From NCBI GenBank assembly GCA_000226015.1, contig JH154487.1, positions 116,242 through 156,820 on the forward strand: 40,579 bases of DNA, in the 5' to 3' direction. Source of the DNA: Mnemiopsis leidyi. Taxonomy: Eukaryota > Ctenophora > Tentaculata > Lobata > Bolinopsidae. A program made the translations under genes and the position numbers. Positions 23,801 to 37,500 of this stretch are shown piece after piece (position 1 is the stretch's first letter; every line of letters begins with the position of its first letter). The notes under the pieces are model-generated. The model had not been told where the DNA came from, did no database searches, and saw nothing but the letters and a program-made list of their open reading frames with translations.

Positions 23801-26800
23801 CTCCTGTACATGTTGGTTAGTATATACTTTGTAGAATGTACACTGTATTTTGTAACATTTTCAGTGTATTGCGTTACACTGCTAAATGTATTCTGTTACA
23901 CTTTGAAGTGTATTCTGTTATACTGCTTAATGTATTCTGTTACACTGTACAATTTATTTTGTTACACTGTTACGCTGTACAGTGTATTCTGTTACGCTGT
24001 ACAGTGTATTCTGTTACGCTGTACAGTGTATTCTGTTATACTTAATACTTTACAGTGTATTCTGTTACGCTGTGCAATGTATTCTGTTGTACGCTGTACA
24101 ATATATTATGTTTCAGTATCACTGTATAATACATAATGCAGTTACATTGCCACTCAACTATTTACACTGTTACTCATGATTTTTCTCGTATCTTGCCATT
24201 CAACACTCATCATTGCTACTAAGTGCAGGACCAAGCATTAGCGAGCACTGATTCTCTTCCTTGTCTTGCCGCATCTCGATTTGATCTTTTGCCAGAACTC
24301 CAGTTTTGATTGTAATTTGTATACTTTTGATTGTATAATGGTCAGTGTAAGTGCTGACTGACAGTCCTGCACTGAGTAGTGAGTACTGACAATTATGTAT
24401 TTACATCGCATCCCAGCAGATATTTATTAAATCATTGGTACTAGGAGCTGACCGGAAATTTCGATCGGGCCATACATATTCATCGGATTTCGTCTATCTT
24501 TTAACTATTAAAAAAATAGTGCTATTTTTCAAATGTTAATGTTTGAAATTTGCAGATGCTAGTTGGACGTCGAGTTTCGAATTTTCATGAAGGATACACT
24601 ATACCAGTCTTAATCTTGTTTTGGGCACTTGCAAATACGTTTTGGACACCGGCCTAATTAGTTTTAAGTGCACGTTTAATTTTGAGAGGTTAAAGAGAGT
24701 GACTCATCAACTACTTACTAACATAACTTGAATTACATGCTGCTAGACTCAACAACTACATATAAACATATCACGGCCTTTTAACTAGCAAGCAGAATAG
24801 GATTATTAAATGTTAGGATGCACTGATAACTTAGTTTTGTTTCGAATGAATGTTTTGGTGAACTGTTTTTCTATAAATACGCATTACCCATAAATACCAA
24901 TAGCTGAATATATAGTAAACACATGCCGCTAAGAAATGTTTAACGATTGTTCTTGTCATTCGTTGCTTCGGTGAGAGTTTGTAGAGTATTAAGTTTGTTG
25001 AGTAATTGTATTAGTAAGTTGAGTAATTGTATTATTTATAACTTAATTTGCTCTGATAACAACCGACAGATGGAAAGGCTAACTTATTAAAATATTGAAT
25101 TACTTGAATTACACAGCCCAAATAATGAAATAATTTAAATCCCAGCCATCAAAATTGAATTCAAAATATATTATCCTAAATAAGGATAAAGAATAATTAC
25201 CTACTATCAAGAAGCAAGATTAATTTGGTTTATAAATTCATTTACAAAAACGCCCGGCGTTAATATTTTGGACTAAAAATTTGAACAAAAAGCTAAGAAG
25301 TTCTCCATCATTACTGAGAGCATCTTCCAGAACAGTCTGGTGTAATCTTGTCTCCAGCTAACATCTCACTTCTCCTATACAAGAAAGTGTTCTCACAACT
25401 CATGTCATCAAAAGCGAACCTGACAGCTCGACTATACTTCTCCTTGCACTCTCCTACAAGTTCCTGCTCGTAAAGAACCTCCTCACCAACAGTTATCCTC
25501 ACTACTCCGTCCTTCAGAGAGAAGGACCAGGTAAGGCGACCTTCCTCGTCTCGAGCTTGTCGTTGAGCAACAGGAGCCCGACACTGGACACAGCCTGACA
25601 ACCAGATTCCTCTGAGACTCATCTGGAACTTGCCGATCTGGTCTCCTTCCTCGTTGTACAGAACGATGTTGTTGAGAGTCTTTCTCGTGAGTGTGGAGGT
25701 GACGGTGATACCCCTGTCTGAGTTAGCTAGGTCATGTTGGACGGTACATTCCAGGTTGGTACAGTACCCACACTCGGGGGTCCAACAGTCACAGGTCCGG
25801 TAAACTTCGTCATACTCCACATTATCTGGATCATCAGCTGCAGTAGATGTGACCAGGGAGGTTTCTGTCGATGTAAAGTAGGTATCTGTTGTGACTGCTT
25901 CTACTTTAGTGGTGGGTTCCTCTGGGGCAGGAGTGGTCACTTTCTTGTTGTCTCTAGGTACTCCTCTGATGTAGTATCCCTCCATGTGTCTGAAGATAAT
26001 CCTGTCCACCTCGGCGTCTCCTAAAGCTCTACATTTCTCAGGTAGACCAGGTTTTCTTGGGTTGACATCTCCCTCGTCAAAGTGTTGGGTGTACTGTACC
26101 TCTCCGTCACATGTCAGTTCTACGTCGTCCTGGTTGAAGTTCCAGGCCCAGATCTGCTCCTTCTTCCCTCCGGCAGGAAAACTCCGGTACGCCTGGTAGC
26201 TGGCATCACACTCCTCGATGTTCACGTCGTATCCTCGGTCGTACTTGATCGTGTTCCAGACTAGACGTCCGACTTTCTGGTTCCAGTCTCCAGCGTGGAG
26301 CAACATCATCATGGTGGAGGCTTTGTCAGTCCGGAACAGTTCTCCGTAGGGAGGATTAGTGTCGTACACGTCGGGAAGGAAGGATTTCACTTCCAAGATG
26401 TAGTCTCTGAGGGGGAAGAGTACCCGTTCTTCGTTTGTCTTTAGAAGTTTCCATTCTGTCAGGGTAGGGTCCAGGACAGCAGACAGTGCAGTACCCAGTA
26501 GGACAAATACTATCGGGGCGATCATATTCCTAAAATAATATTGGTAAGTTTATCACACCAAGTTATTTAAAATGGCCGTATAAAGCGGAATTGAAAATTA
26601 ATAAACTTTCAACGGTTCAACAATAAAAAATCAATTTATCGAATTTTAACAAGGGAATGCCGACTTTTAATTAAAGAGCGTTATCTAGATAACAATTGTT
26701 TAAGCTAGGTTGACTACAACCAAAATTAGTACGAGCTAAACAATAAAATAAACTAAACGCTCATGAATAGAGAGCTGCAAAATCGATCAAACTGATTGTC

Positions 26801-29800
26801 AAATGATGATGAAGATGGATGAGCTGGTTCCTTATAAATACCCGTTGTCAGGGATAGTCCCCTGTATTACGATAATCTGCGTAGTCAGAGTTCCCACCCA
26901 AGTTTGTAGGAAGCCACTGCACACTATAATAGTTAGCCATTATAGCTTGATAGTGTGAGATTATGTAACGCAGCCCTGGTTGTGACGTGGTATGATGTAC
27001 TTTGAAGGGTAGGTTCATTTGGTGTCGGGGTTTTCATCCGGTTGCGACGAACGTTGACGATATAATTGGCGGTACTATCTGCAAAACTACGTCACGGCTG
27101 ATCGGCTCAGCCCTGAACCCCTTTCTCTAAATGATACTATTGTGGCTTTTGAACCCTTCTCGAAAAAAATGATAATTTGGCCGAAAATTGACTTAGATTG
27201 AATTTGATTTTGGACTGCATGTTTTGGAAGAAAGCTATTTCTTACGTTTACATTTGCGTAAGCACTTACGTAGTACCCATCACAGGTATTTCTATAGGTG
27301 CAGTGATGCTGCAAGTTCACTTATAAATGCTGGAGCTGTAAACTACAATGGCTAAACGACAATTTTAGGTTGTATGATCGCTTTAGAAATGCTGCTATGG
27401 TTTCCGTTCGCCATTCCTGATATCAGCAATTCTAGTCACATTGAATTTAATCCTTAAAACTAACTGATTTAAGTTGTTGTGTACGTTTAATTGTTTAAAA
27501 AGGGTAGCTAAATACCACTTACTAACTTTTCTCTTGGTCACTTAATAGCAAATCTTGTCTAAGATAATTTTCACTTAGTAAGAGGCTACTTGAACATATT
27601 CGTCTTTGGTATTGGAGTTCATTGTGCTTCTACAGAATAGGTGAAATACGATTGTAAGCTGACATCGATGCGAAATTTCTGTTTTTGTTACGATATCAAT
27701 TAAAACATTTTTTTCAAAAAGGATCGCAGAAAATGTTCATTTGTGTGTTTGGTGTTATTCGTGTTGTCAGACGCCTTGACAGAGTCATTATAAGCGGCTA
27801 AATAAGTGTCTCCATGTTTATTCTATCACAAGTAAACAGTAATACCTACACTTCAACACTCTGCTCTTTGAAATAGCACTAATCCTGCTTCACGTATAGC
27901 CAAGGTTTTGTCAGGAAACAAACAATCAGGTATGACTTGTTCAGCTGTGTATTCCATTACCGATCATTAAAATCTGGGGACGTTTCCAGATGGACTGTGT
28001 CGACTACCCTGTATATTTATGTCACACTCTCGTGTCCGGTATCAAAATAGTGCTGTTTAACACATCTGAACAGTGTATGTGTTTCTTAACACCCCACAAC
28101 TGATGGATGCTGGCTTGGTTGATATATTCTGGCTTGAATGTACGTGATTTTCGTGCGTGATTGGGCATTTTATTGGTTTCAGCTTCTCGGTTTCAGTATT
28201 TTGGCTTCGAATTTCTAAGTATTAGTGAGTTTGCGCGAGTATTGGCGCATTAGATCTGCCATATTTCGACCAGTCTTCATTTTCAGTTCTGTGTTCCCCT
28301 TCAAGTCGTCAGCCTGCTCCTCTGTAAACTTACCGGGACTGTTTTTTGCGTATTTTTGGTCGTCGATTTGCTTAAATTTTATATACGCAACGATATGCCG
28401 TATTTGTCTACAAATTCGAATCAGAACTGTAATAAAACATTTACAATAACTTTCACTTTTATAAGAACTACAATGCACTGAACGATACTCCTACTTTAAG
28501 CTTTGCAAAAAGATACCATGGAAAAAATTCTCTACAGCTCTACGGAATCTTAACGGCTTGGAACTTCTTCTCGTGAAAAAGAAAGTTTAGATCTTTATAC
28601 CATTATAGTTGGATATCGTAGCAGATTTTATATTGAATCTAGATAAAAACGAGTAAAGTAGAAGGACTAAGAGAAGGAGAAATACTGAAACAAAGAATAA
28701 CAGCTCCAATAACAGAGGCAATGAGCCGGCTAGATGAACTCGTTCACTGAGTTGTTAAATTCCTTACCTCTAGAAACTGTGCAGGAGGTATGCAACGTCT
28801 GTGAGCATTTTACTGACGATGTCACACAACGGTTTGGTGACATCACCTGCGCCATTTCTGAGGATGGCTCAGATGATGTTACGGACGACTTTTTTAATCG
28901 GGACATTTTTGATATCATGGAGAAAGAGCCGATTATCACGGAGGTCACATCTGGTAATAATAAAGACAGTTCCAAGAACTACACCATGATGCACACTCGT
29001 CTTGCGCGCAGGGCGCTGGGTAGACAAAATTCCTGGCACGGTCGAAGCAATCCTCTAAACAAGAGGAAAAAACGACATCGCTCATGCACAACCGGGGACT
29101 TAACTCAGAACTTCATCAGTAACAAAATCACAAACAATAACAGTTTAAAACTAAAAAACAAAACCTGTTCTCCGAATGGACTCGTAAAGTCTAAACTCGT
29201 CTCTGTAGGGTCTGGTCGAGTCTGTGACTCCGCCTCCACCGACTCCGGGTGTTCGGTCTGGACTCAGCCTGACACTGCTAGGTCTAGAACAGGTTCCGGA
29301 AGCAGCTACACGTCTGTGTTTAACAGTGCTGGGAACGGCGCGCCCGTCATGTGTACCGTGTATAAGTTAACATTTATACACACGGAGCCATCGGTACGGT
29401 ACGCTGCTTCTGACGAGCGTTCATGTGACGGGGCTGTTGCCATGGTTACGGATATGACGTCATATTACCGGGCTGATATCGTCACGTGTTACTATGTTCA
29501 GGGTAGCGAGTTGGAACTCAAAGATAACTATGCCACTTCACAGACAGAGGCGCAGCGAGGTGAGATAACTTTACTTTTTAATTTGTCTTGGACTTACTTT
29601 TAGCATCTCGGATTTTACTATTTTCAATCTTGAATTTTATGCTAAAAATAGACATTTTCACTCTTAAAGTTTATCCAAAACTCAGTCTTGTGATATGAAG
29701 CTATTATGTACGGGTTGCCTGTGAAATGTTAGCATCTTTATCCTGCGTATCTCGCAGGTTATAGTATCCATGAAACTTCTTGCCGAACTAAATCACACTG

Positions 29801-32800
29801 TCAGCGATGTCTTTACTTATTAGGCTCCAAAACAATCCTCATCTCTATCCTTCAAAAATACTAAGCTCTGCACGACGTTCCGACCTGTTCTTCCTCAAAA
29901 TGAGCTCAGTTTTTCTCCAGTGTGAACCACATTTTTACTCGGGATATACCTCAGTTTGTGATCTGAATGTCAATCTTTGTTTCAGCAGCTCAGTTGCAGC
30001 AGCGGGAGTGGGAGCTCCAAGTTCAGAGAGATCGGGAGCTCCAAGCTCAGAGAGACCGGGAGCTTCAAGCTCAGAGAGATCGGGAGCTACAGGCGCAGCG
30101 GGAACGAGAGCAGCAAGCACATATCCAGGCGCAGCGGGAGCGGGAGCTGCAACGAGAGAGGGACATTGCTGCGCAACGGGAAAGGGAGCAGAGGGAACGG
30201 GAGCAGAGGGAACGGGAGCAGAGGGAATGGGAGCAGAGGGAACGGGAAGCTGCCGTTCAACGGGAAAGAGAGGTGGCTCTACAACGTGAGCGGGAAATTC
30301 AGATGCATCAGCAACAATCCGCTGCACGTCAGGTAGCGTACTTAAGTGTTAGTTTAAGTTAAATTTTAGATGTTATTCGTCTTTCGGAACATAACAATTT
30401 GTTGTGAATTTCGTTAAAAATAGTTAACCAGCTAGAAAAAAAAGTTATTTGAAAGCATCTGTAACGATCTGAACTGCCTCCTTTCAGCCAAATCAAGGTT
30501 TAGATTTCGACCAAGTATCAAGTAAGTCTGAGCACGACAGTGGGACGAACACTCCACGTGCGAGGACCTCTCCTTCACTCTCTGGATCTATTATCAGGTT
30601 GGTAAAACTACATCTAACTTTGTTATTTAGCTCAGTAGAGTTGCTAACTTTGGTAATGTTGAGTCACGTGATGTAGTTATTCAAGGGGGTTAGTTATGTA
30701 ATCAGGATGGTAGCCTTCAAACCTTGTAGCCAGGGTGTTATGTTGAACCATGATACTTGTACTAGCAGCCTTACTGAAATCCTATTTTCAGAGATAGTGA
30801 TGGTGGACAGTTCAAGATAACTAAAATAATCGACCAAAGTGACGACACACGCAGTGTGTCCAGCATCAATTCTCACCAAGCCGCTTCACAGGTGTGTGTC
30901 TTGTCTTCGTAGAAGTGGACCAGATCCCATACTGTGCTGTATAATCTTATGTTGTTAATGTTTTTGCATTTCAATAGCTCCGTCATTGTCTACGACATTG
31001 ATCTTATTAGAGCGTTAAAATAAATTTTCAGACTCGTATTCAAATCTCCAAGATTTTCATCAGCCCTATCTGACATCCTGACTCCCCAGCAGGACGTCCT
31101 GTACATGTACCCTCCCTCCCAACCTCTAGCAGGCCAGATCCACCCTGCTACAGGACAACACATTGGAACCCAGGTTATTGGACCTCAGGGTCAATTGATG
31201 GGAGTACCTGCGCCTCAGATGAGCGGGGTGTTCCAAGGCGCGCACGTCATGGGCGCACCACAGTACCTGGTTCAGCAGTACCCCGGACATTACCAGGTGT
31301 GTGAGGTTAATGCTGCCAACCAGTAGGGGGTTGGAGGTTGCCCCCAACCCTCCCCCTCCCCCCCCCCAACGAGTTCACTTCAAGGTGGTGGGAAATTTTG
31401 TGGACTTCCGTAACTTCTAGATTCTGGACATCGTCAATCCTAATTTTCATATTTTTGATTATTTCTGATTAGACTTGTAAGGACAAATATAACAGTTATT
31501 TCAATATTAATAAACTAGTTTTTATTTACATGTCAGACGGTTCAGGGAATCCAGCCAGGAATCCAAACAGCGATGCAGCCTGGTATGCAGCCTGGTATGC
31601 AACCAGGTATGCAACCAGCTATGCAACCAGGTATGCAACCTGGTATGCAGCCTGGTATGCAGTCGATGCCGATACAACAGATCATTCCTGGTCCCTATCC
31701 CGGAGATCAGTATCTTATCCAATATTCTAGGTTTGTATTTGTACTGCTCTTCTCAAATTCTCATCTTGCAAAAACATTTTGTTTTTCATCTGGATCTTCT
31801 GACATATTCCCAGATGAAGACAATACATTGGAAACATACCACTTTTTAATCTGAACAACATGTTTTACATACCACACTCCTCCGTTTAACCCACACTGAC
31901 CCCCTTCTATCGCAGTAATGGTCAACAGCACGTCCGGCACGTATCTGGAGCACATCAACAGATCAACCATCCCGGATCTATAGTAACTCCGGCTTCACAA
32001 CCTACCTCTATGGTAAGGGTGCTGGTCACAGAGGGAGATGTGGTTTTGTGTGACGAATGTTTTAAGGTTTAAGCGTGTGTATCCGTTGTTTGGCGTTAGT
32101 GAAATGTCGTTCTGTTGTGATTATTTGTTGTGATGTGAAAATTACGTTATCTTTATTGGTTATGCCCTGCTATTACTTCTTAGATCATCATACTTGATCT
32201 TTGACGTTATTCCTACCGTTCATTTCCGCTCCAGCTTTATTTTTATTGAACATCAGCACAATCTCACACTTATCTAATGTTCGTTCAGAGTGTTGTTCTG
32301 GCACATTTCCAGTACTTTTCCTCTCATCTTGCACGTGCAGATTGATGTGACGTTGTCAACTTTGAGAAATGACAACCACTTCCCCACTTTCCACTCCGAC
32401 ATCCAGTGTCTAGGAAGTTCTGATTAGCTCCAGTCTCAGCCAATAGGAGATCTTGAAAGCAGTCACATGATCACTTTAATTATCGATCAGTACGTGCGTG
32501 TTGTTGTCGTCGTCTCCACATTTGCTCTTGGCTTGGTATTTCTCTGATCTTCAGCTCGTCGCTCTGTCGCTTGTACCATGGTAGAAGTGCAGCGTGATGT
32601 GATGTCACGTAGTTTTGTCACGGTTTGGTTTCGAGACCTCACGTGACTCGTTGCCTTGATAACGCGCGCAATTCTGTAATTGCTGAGAGACGACTGTTCC
32701 CATCCTGTTTGTACCTGATTTGCCTGGCTTTGTTATTCTTGTACGTGTTATCTTCTTTATCGCTTCGATTTCCTCCCCTTCCTGTCCTAAGTCTGTTGCT

Positions 32801-34522
32801 CCTGTTTTTCTTTATCCTGGCGTTTACGAAGTTCTCAGTCTCAATAGTAACTGAATCATATTTATCAGCGACTCTGTATCTCGGTGTTCCTTAAAACATT
32901 ACCTCTGTGTTCTGTATCCTTGACAATGTTACCTCTGTATCCTTGAGAACATTACCTCTGTATCCGCGAAAATATTACCGCTGTGTCCTTGGTGACATTG
33001 TACTTGCTTCCGCGACACTATTACTGATGTATCCTTAAAATTTATCTTTACCTTGCCAGCTTTCGCCTGGTTTTTACAAATTAAACTATCTTAACCCTAT
33101 TTGTAATTCATATAAACAATTATGATTTACATAAACAACTGATATATCATCTATATAATGTACGTGCACCATAATTGTGCGAATACAACACCACTAGAAA
33201 GTACACATTCCATGTACAATGCACCAATGTACTCCGGCGCTGGACAATGACTTGCTCCAGACAATAGACTTCTCTATACCTAGCTGTAAATACTCCCTTG
33301 AGAAACATCTCACGCGGAGTTCCTCAAATTCTTTTCCTGCAGTTAAATTTAGCCGCCTGCATTCCAGCAGAGTGATACGATCATACGGCCGTTGTATCTA
33401 CTCAATATCAATATAGTTTCCCTGCATTACACTCACTATTCTATCGCATCATTTCCTAGTTTCGAGTAATATTTACTCTCGATTATCACAGAAGTTGCTG
33501 ATAACATCGTCTCTTCTCTCCTATACTGTAGGTGTCTACTTTGATTGCTTGGCGGCTACCGGGCTGTAAGATCTGACCAGGATTCATCCTGTGACGGTAG
33601 TAGTCTCACCTGGCTTTCTAATTATAATTACTTAATTACATAATTATGCTAATTATCCCCTTTATTCCAATAATCGAGATCTCGTCGTCGGCCGATTTCT
33701 CACGCTTGCTCGGAAGAAAGCTGCTTTTCCTATATCTTATCAAGAGGAATTATCCTACTTTTAGTGAGCCTCTAATTTACATCCAATCTTACCCCTTCTT
33801 CCGCTCAAACCTGCGGATTTCTTTTATCCTCAATCTTGTACTATTTCCCGCTCTAGTTTCACTTTCTCATTCATGCTGAATCAGATCAACCGTTTCTTTG
33901 TTGTGATTGGCTGCTCCTGGATCTTGAATCTGCTCCAGGTAACTAAATATTCTAATAATAAACGATAGTAGTTCCGGGGAACTCCAGGTAATACTATTAA
34001 ACTCGCACCGGTAGTTGCACTTCTACTGCAAGATCTGACCATGTAAACCTGACTTTTCGCACGCCACCCTTAACTTTATCAGTATAGTAAACATGCTATT
34101 AGCTTACTCCTTTAGATTATCGTACTATTTTACATGCTGTCTTGCGTTTTCTAGTAAAATTGAGCAGCCCCTGTTACTTGTGGTAGTAGAAGTAAAAATC
34201 TTAAGTTTATTTTATCCGCCCTTTTTTTCAGGATATCCACATCTTGCATTGCTAGAATCTAGATTCCTTGCTAAAAATAGTCATATTTACCGTTATCTTA
34301 CCTACTTTCTGCATATCTGTCTGCCTTTCTAGTCGGTCGAACTTTACATATCTATCGTCTATTAGTATTTAGTTAAATGTTCTACCTGTATTTGCTTTAC
34401 TACATTCTATCTGTCTTGTCTGACTATCTGTCTGACTATCTGTCTGTCTATTTATCTGTCTATTTGTCTGTCTATCTGTCTGTCTATCTGTCTGTCTATC
34501 TGTCTGTCTATCTGTCTGTCTA

Positions 34523-34553
<31 letters not shown>

Positions 34554-37500
34554 GTCTATTTGTCTGTCTATCTGTCTGTCTATCTGTCTGTCTATTTGTC
34601 TGTCTATTTTTCTGTCTAATTGTCTGTCTATTTGTCTGTCTATTTGTCTGTATCTGTATGTCAATCTGTCTGTCTATCTGCGAGTCTGCTTGTCCACAAT
34701 AGTGCACGTGCAAATTATCTTTTATTAGCTCACAGTTAAACCATTACGTATACCCTGTTGTAAAAGTGTGCTCTCCATAGCAACAGATGCTGTTTAATCA
34801 CTTCCTGGTAGCCAGGTTGCCAGCTAATAGAAAACATGAAATACGTTGTCTGCTATTTACTGTGTGTTTTTATGCTTCGCAGGTGTGAGAAAGTTGTTAA
34901 ACTATCTGATTTTACCTTACCTTTTCCTGGTAACCTAATTGCATAAAAAGTGTTGAACATTGTCCTAACCTAAGCAGGAGAAATTGGTTTAGAAAAGTTA
35001 GGTTTTATTGTATATGCTCACTTTTTGGGCTTTTGTTATTAGCAGTTCATCTGGAATAGAAAAAGAAAGAGGCCGGCTTATACTTTCCGGCACCTATCTA
35101 CTCAAGGTAGGTTTTGATTTTCGTCTCAGGTGCTTGTAGTTAAGTAGTTTGTCTCGAAAGTGCGTCTGCTTCATAACTTTTTACTGGTATGATTAGGCTG
35201 CGTTTTTAGATGATAAACCTTTACGAACTGATATTTGAATTTTTAAACTTCCTTGATCGATGATGTTTACCTCGTTGCTGTTCTCATGCCACCGCGACAT
35301 CGTATCGTAAGCTCCACTACCAACTCCTGTATGCTTGTCACTTGATGCAGTATCAAGACTATTATATTTGCGGTTGCACGATTAAGTTCATCTAATCTCA
35401 AAACTAAATCTTAAACTCATCTTTGTCGGCTTTACCAAATATAAAAGTTGTAAAGCACATACGGAGTTAGCTAACCCCAAATTCTGGGCAAACTTCACCA
35501 TTGGTACTTGACATAGTGACTTCTACTTGTTCCAAATCTCTCCTCTCTTGCCTGAACAAATCTTAAAACTCTACTAATCCGCTCGCTTCGTCGTCGTCTC
35601 ATCCGCAAATCAGCTCACAGCAAAATTCCCACAAACCAATCAACGCGCAGTAAGAATGATTTCACGGCGCTCTAAACCAATGAGGAGACAGAATGATGAT
35701 CACGTGGTTTCGATAAGCAGTGCTTGTCGAGGGAGCAAGTGGCGCTGCCTACTGAGATTAACAAAGAAGAACGTTGTGTAGTAGAGCTAGAGCAGATACG
35801 GACAGAGACAGTTTTAAACTTTATCTCGATATTATCTTCTCCCACGCTTTGTAGGCTACCTTCTCGCTGTTTTCTTTTTGTTTTCTGATGGTCTGGATTT
35901 TGTTTTGTCTTAATGATTTGGTTAGAATTAGTCTTGGATATTATCAAAAGTTTATCAAAGTTTGATTACTTAAACTTTTCTTTGTTTTATTTAACAACCT
36001 TGTCTTTTCAAGATTCTATTGTTATCATACCAAGTGTCATTTGGCGTGTTTTGTGGCCGCTCCAATTTTTCAATTTGGCCAATTCACCAACCACTAGTTT
36101 CAGTAAATCAACGTGATATTATCTCGTAACACAATGTTGAAAAAGTTCTATTTTTGTTTGCAACGTAGAGGTTTCTTTGCGGTAAATTCCTGTTGGACCC
36201 GTGCCAGCTGTGCGAAACTGTTTCCTTCTGAGTCAGTGTCATCTTTTATTGTCATTCTCATGTCCATATCTTAATTTCATTGTCTTGAGCTGTAATTGGA
36301 ATGTTTTTATTTACTATTTTCTAATTAGTCTAGTAATGAGTATTGATTGATAAGAACAGCGATATTCCTAGCTTTCCTAGTTATTGTGCACGTCTTGCCG
36401 GCTTAACAAGATTCAAGAGTTGATAATCAATTATTCGTTATAAATCATATGAACTTTTATTAGGCTATAGCTCAGCGGACGGCGAACAATCAATTTATTG
36501 GCCAATCTGATTGACCGTTTAATACACTTTCCCTGAAATCGTTGTCCGATAATCAGTTGCAGCGTGTTATGTGTAACCGTTCACGTATTTGACAGGCAGT
36601 TTTCTACTTTCCATTTGCTTTAAAGTTATGCGATCGAAGGTTTCATATTCTAACTTCCAATGACATGATCTCACCCGTGAAGAACAGATTAACCGGCCAA
36701 CCGGTACTTACTCCTCCCCCGCCAGTTTCAGTTGACCGGTCTTCACCTCCTTGTCTACCTCCCCTCCAAAAATAGAACAAAACCTCCAGACCGTAACTCT
36801 CTCCTCTAGAACCGTTAAAGTTAACTAGATCCACGTACTGTACTCTAAAATAACACCTCACCGGAGACGTATCATCTTACATCACTTCCTCTAACTACCA
36901 GTCATTATGTTTTATGTTGGTGGGAATAACCTGGTTACCGGGCTTTTCCAGGGCCGTAAATCCCGGCGGGGGGGGCTAATCTCGCCAGATTTTCGCAGGG
37001 TGATCACTAATCCATACTCTCATCTCCTCAAGTCCTTATAGGATCAAAAGTATTGTACAAAAATCTTAATAGGCTGTCACTGAAATAAGGCAATAAAGTA
37101 TAAACATTCCACGCAGCCATTTAAAGTTCTAATTGGCTAATGAGGAGCGATCCCTTAGGAGGTGGTACTGGTGTTTACTTTTGAGATGCAACCAGCTGAA
37201 TGTTTCTGCGGGAATTTAATGTCCATCTAATTTTTTTCTGACTCCTACGACTCACGTGATGAATAAACCAAATCTCATTTCTCGGGTGTTGAAAATTGCT
37301 ATTCGACTTAAAATCGACTTTTTTAAATTTAAGAACTGCTATTCACATTTTCGCTACCCTTTTTGCTACCCTATTCGCTTTATTAAAACTAAAAAAATGT
37401 TAAATCGTAATGATAACTTAAAATAGACATAAAATAACTCGTTTGAATGCCATTAATTCATGTTATTATTCAGTGTTATAAAAGAAGTTAAGAATGAAAA

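Larger units (their letters stand above)
18989..28784 (+). other. Large WNK intron (9.8 kb) hosting other genes
   Basis: The GTAAGT donor after the RFKV exon and the CAG at 28782-28784 define it. It hosts the minus-strand secreted-protein gene (26525-25311), the uncertain + strand exons (19108-23480) and two minisatellites (22366-22560, 23855-24120). Stretches 19860-22360, 24130-25300 and 26850-28690 show no feature I can support. Confidence 0.6.

Noticed and set aside
23798-24179. Overlapping Cys/Tyr-rich ORFs up to 112 aa
   Set aside because: Artefact of the 22-bp minisatellite.
25734-26264. Three + strand ORFs
   Set aside because: Shadows of the 404-aa minus-strand secreted protein.
28850-28861. 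RFGD in the long exon as another docking motif
   Set aside because: The fourth residue is Asp, not Val or Ile, so it does not fit RFx[V/I].
29807-30327. Ala/Gly/Glu-rich + ORF and Ala/Pro-rich minus ORF
   Set aside because: Other frames of the WNK charged-helix exon repeats; only the Arg/Glu/Gln frame has matching splice phases.
34369-34713. Asp-Arg-Gln-Thr repeat ORF (minus) and Ser-Val-Tyr-Leu ORF (plus)
   Set aside because: Artefacts of the CTGT/CTAT satellite.
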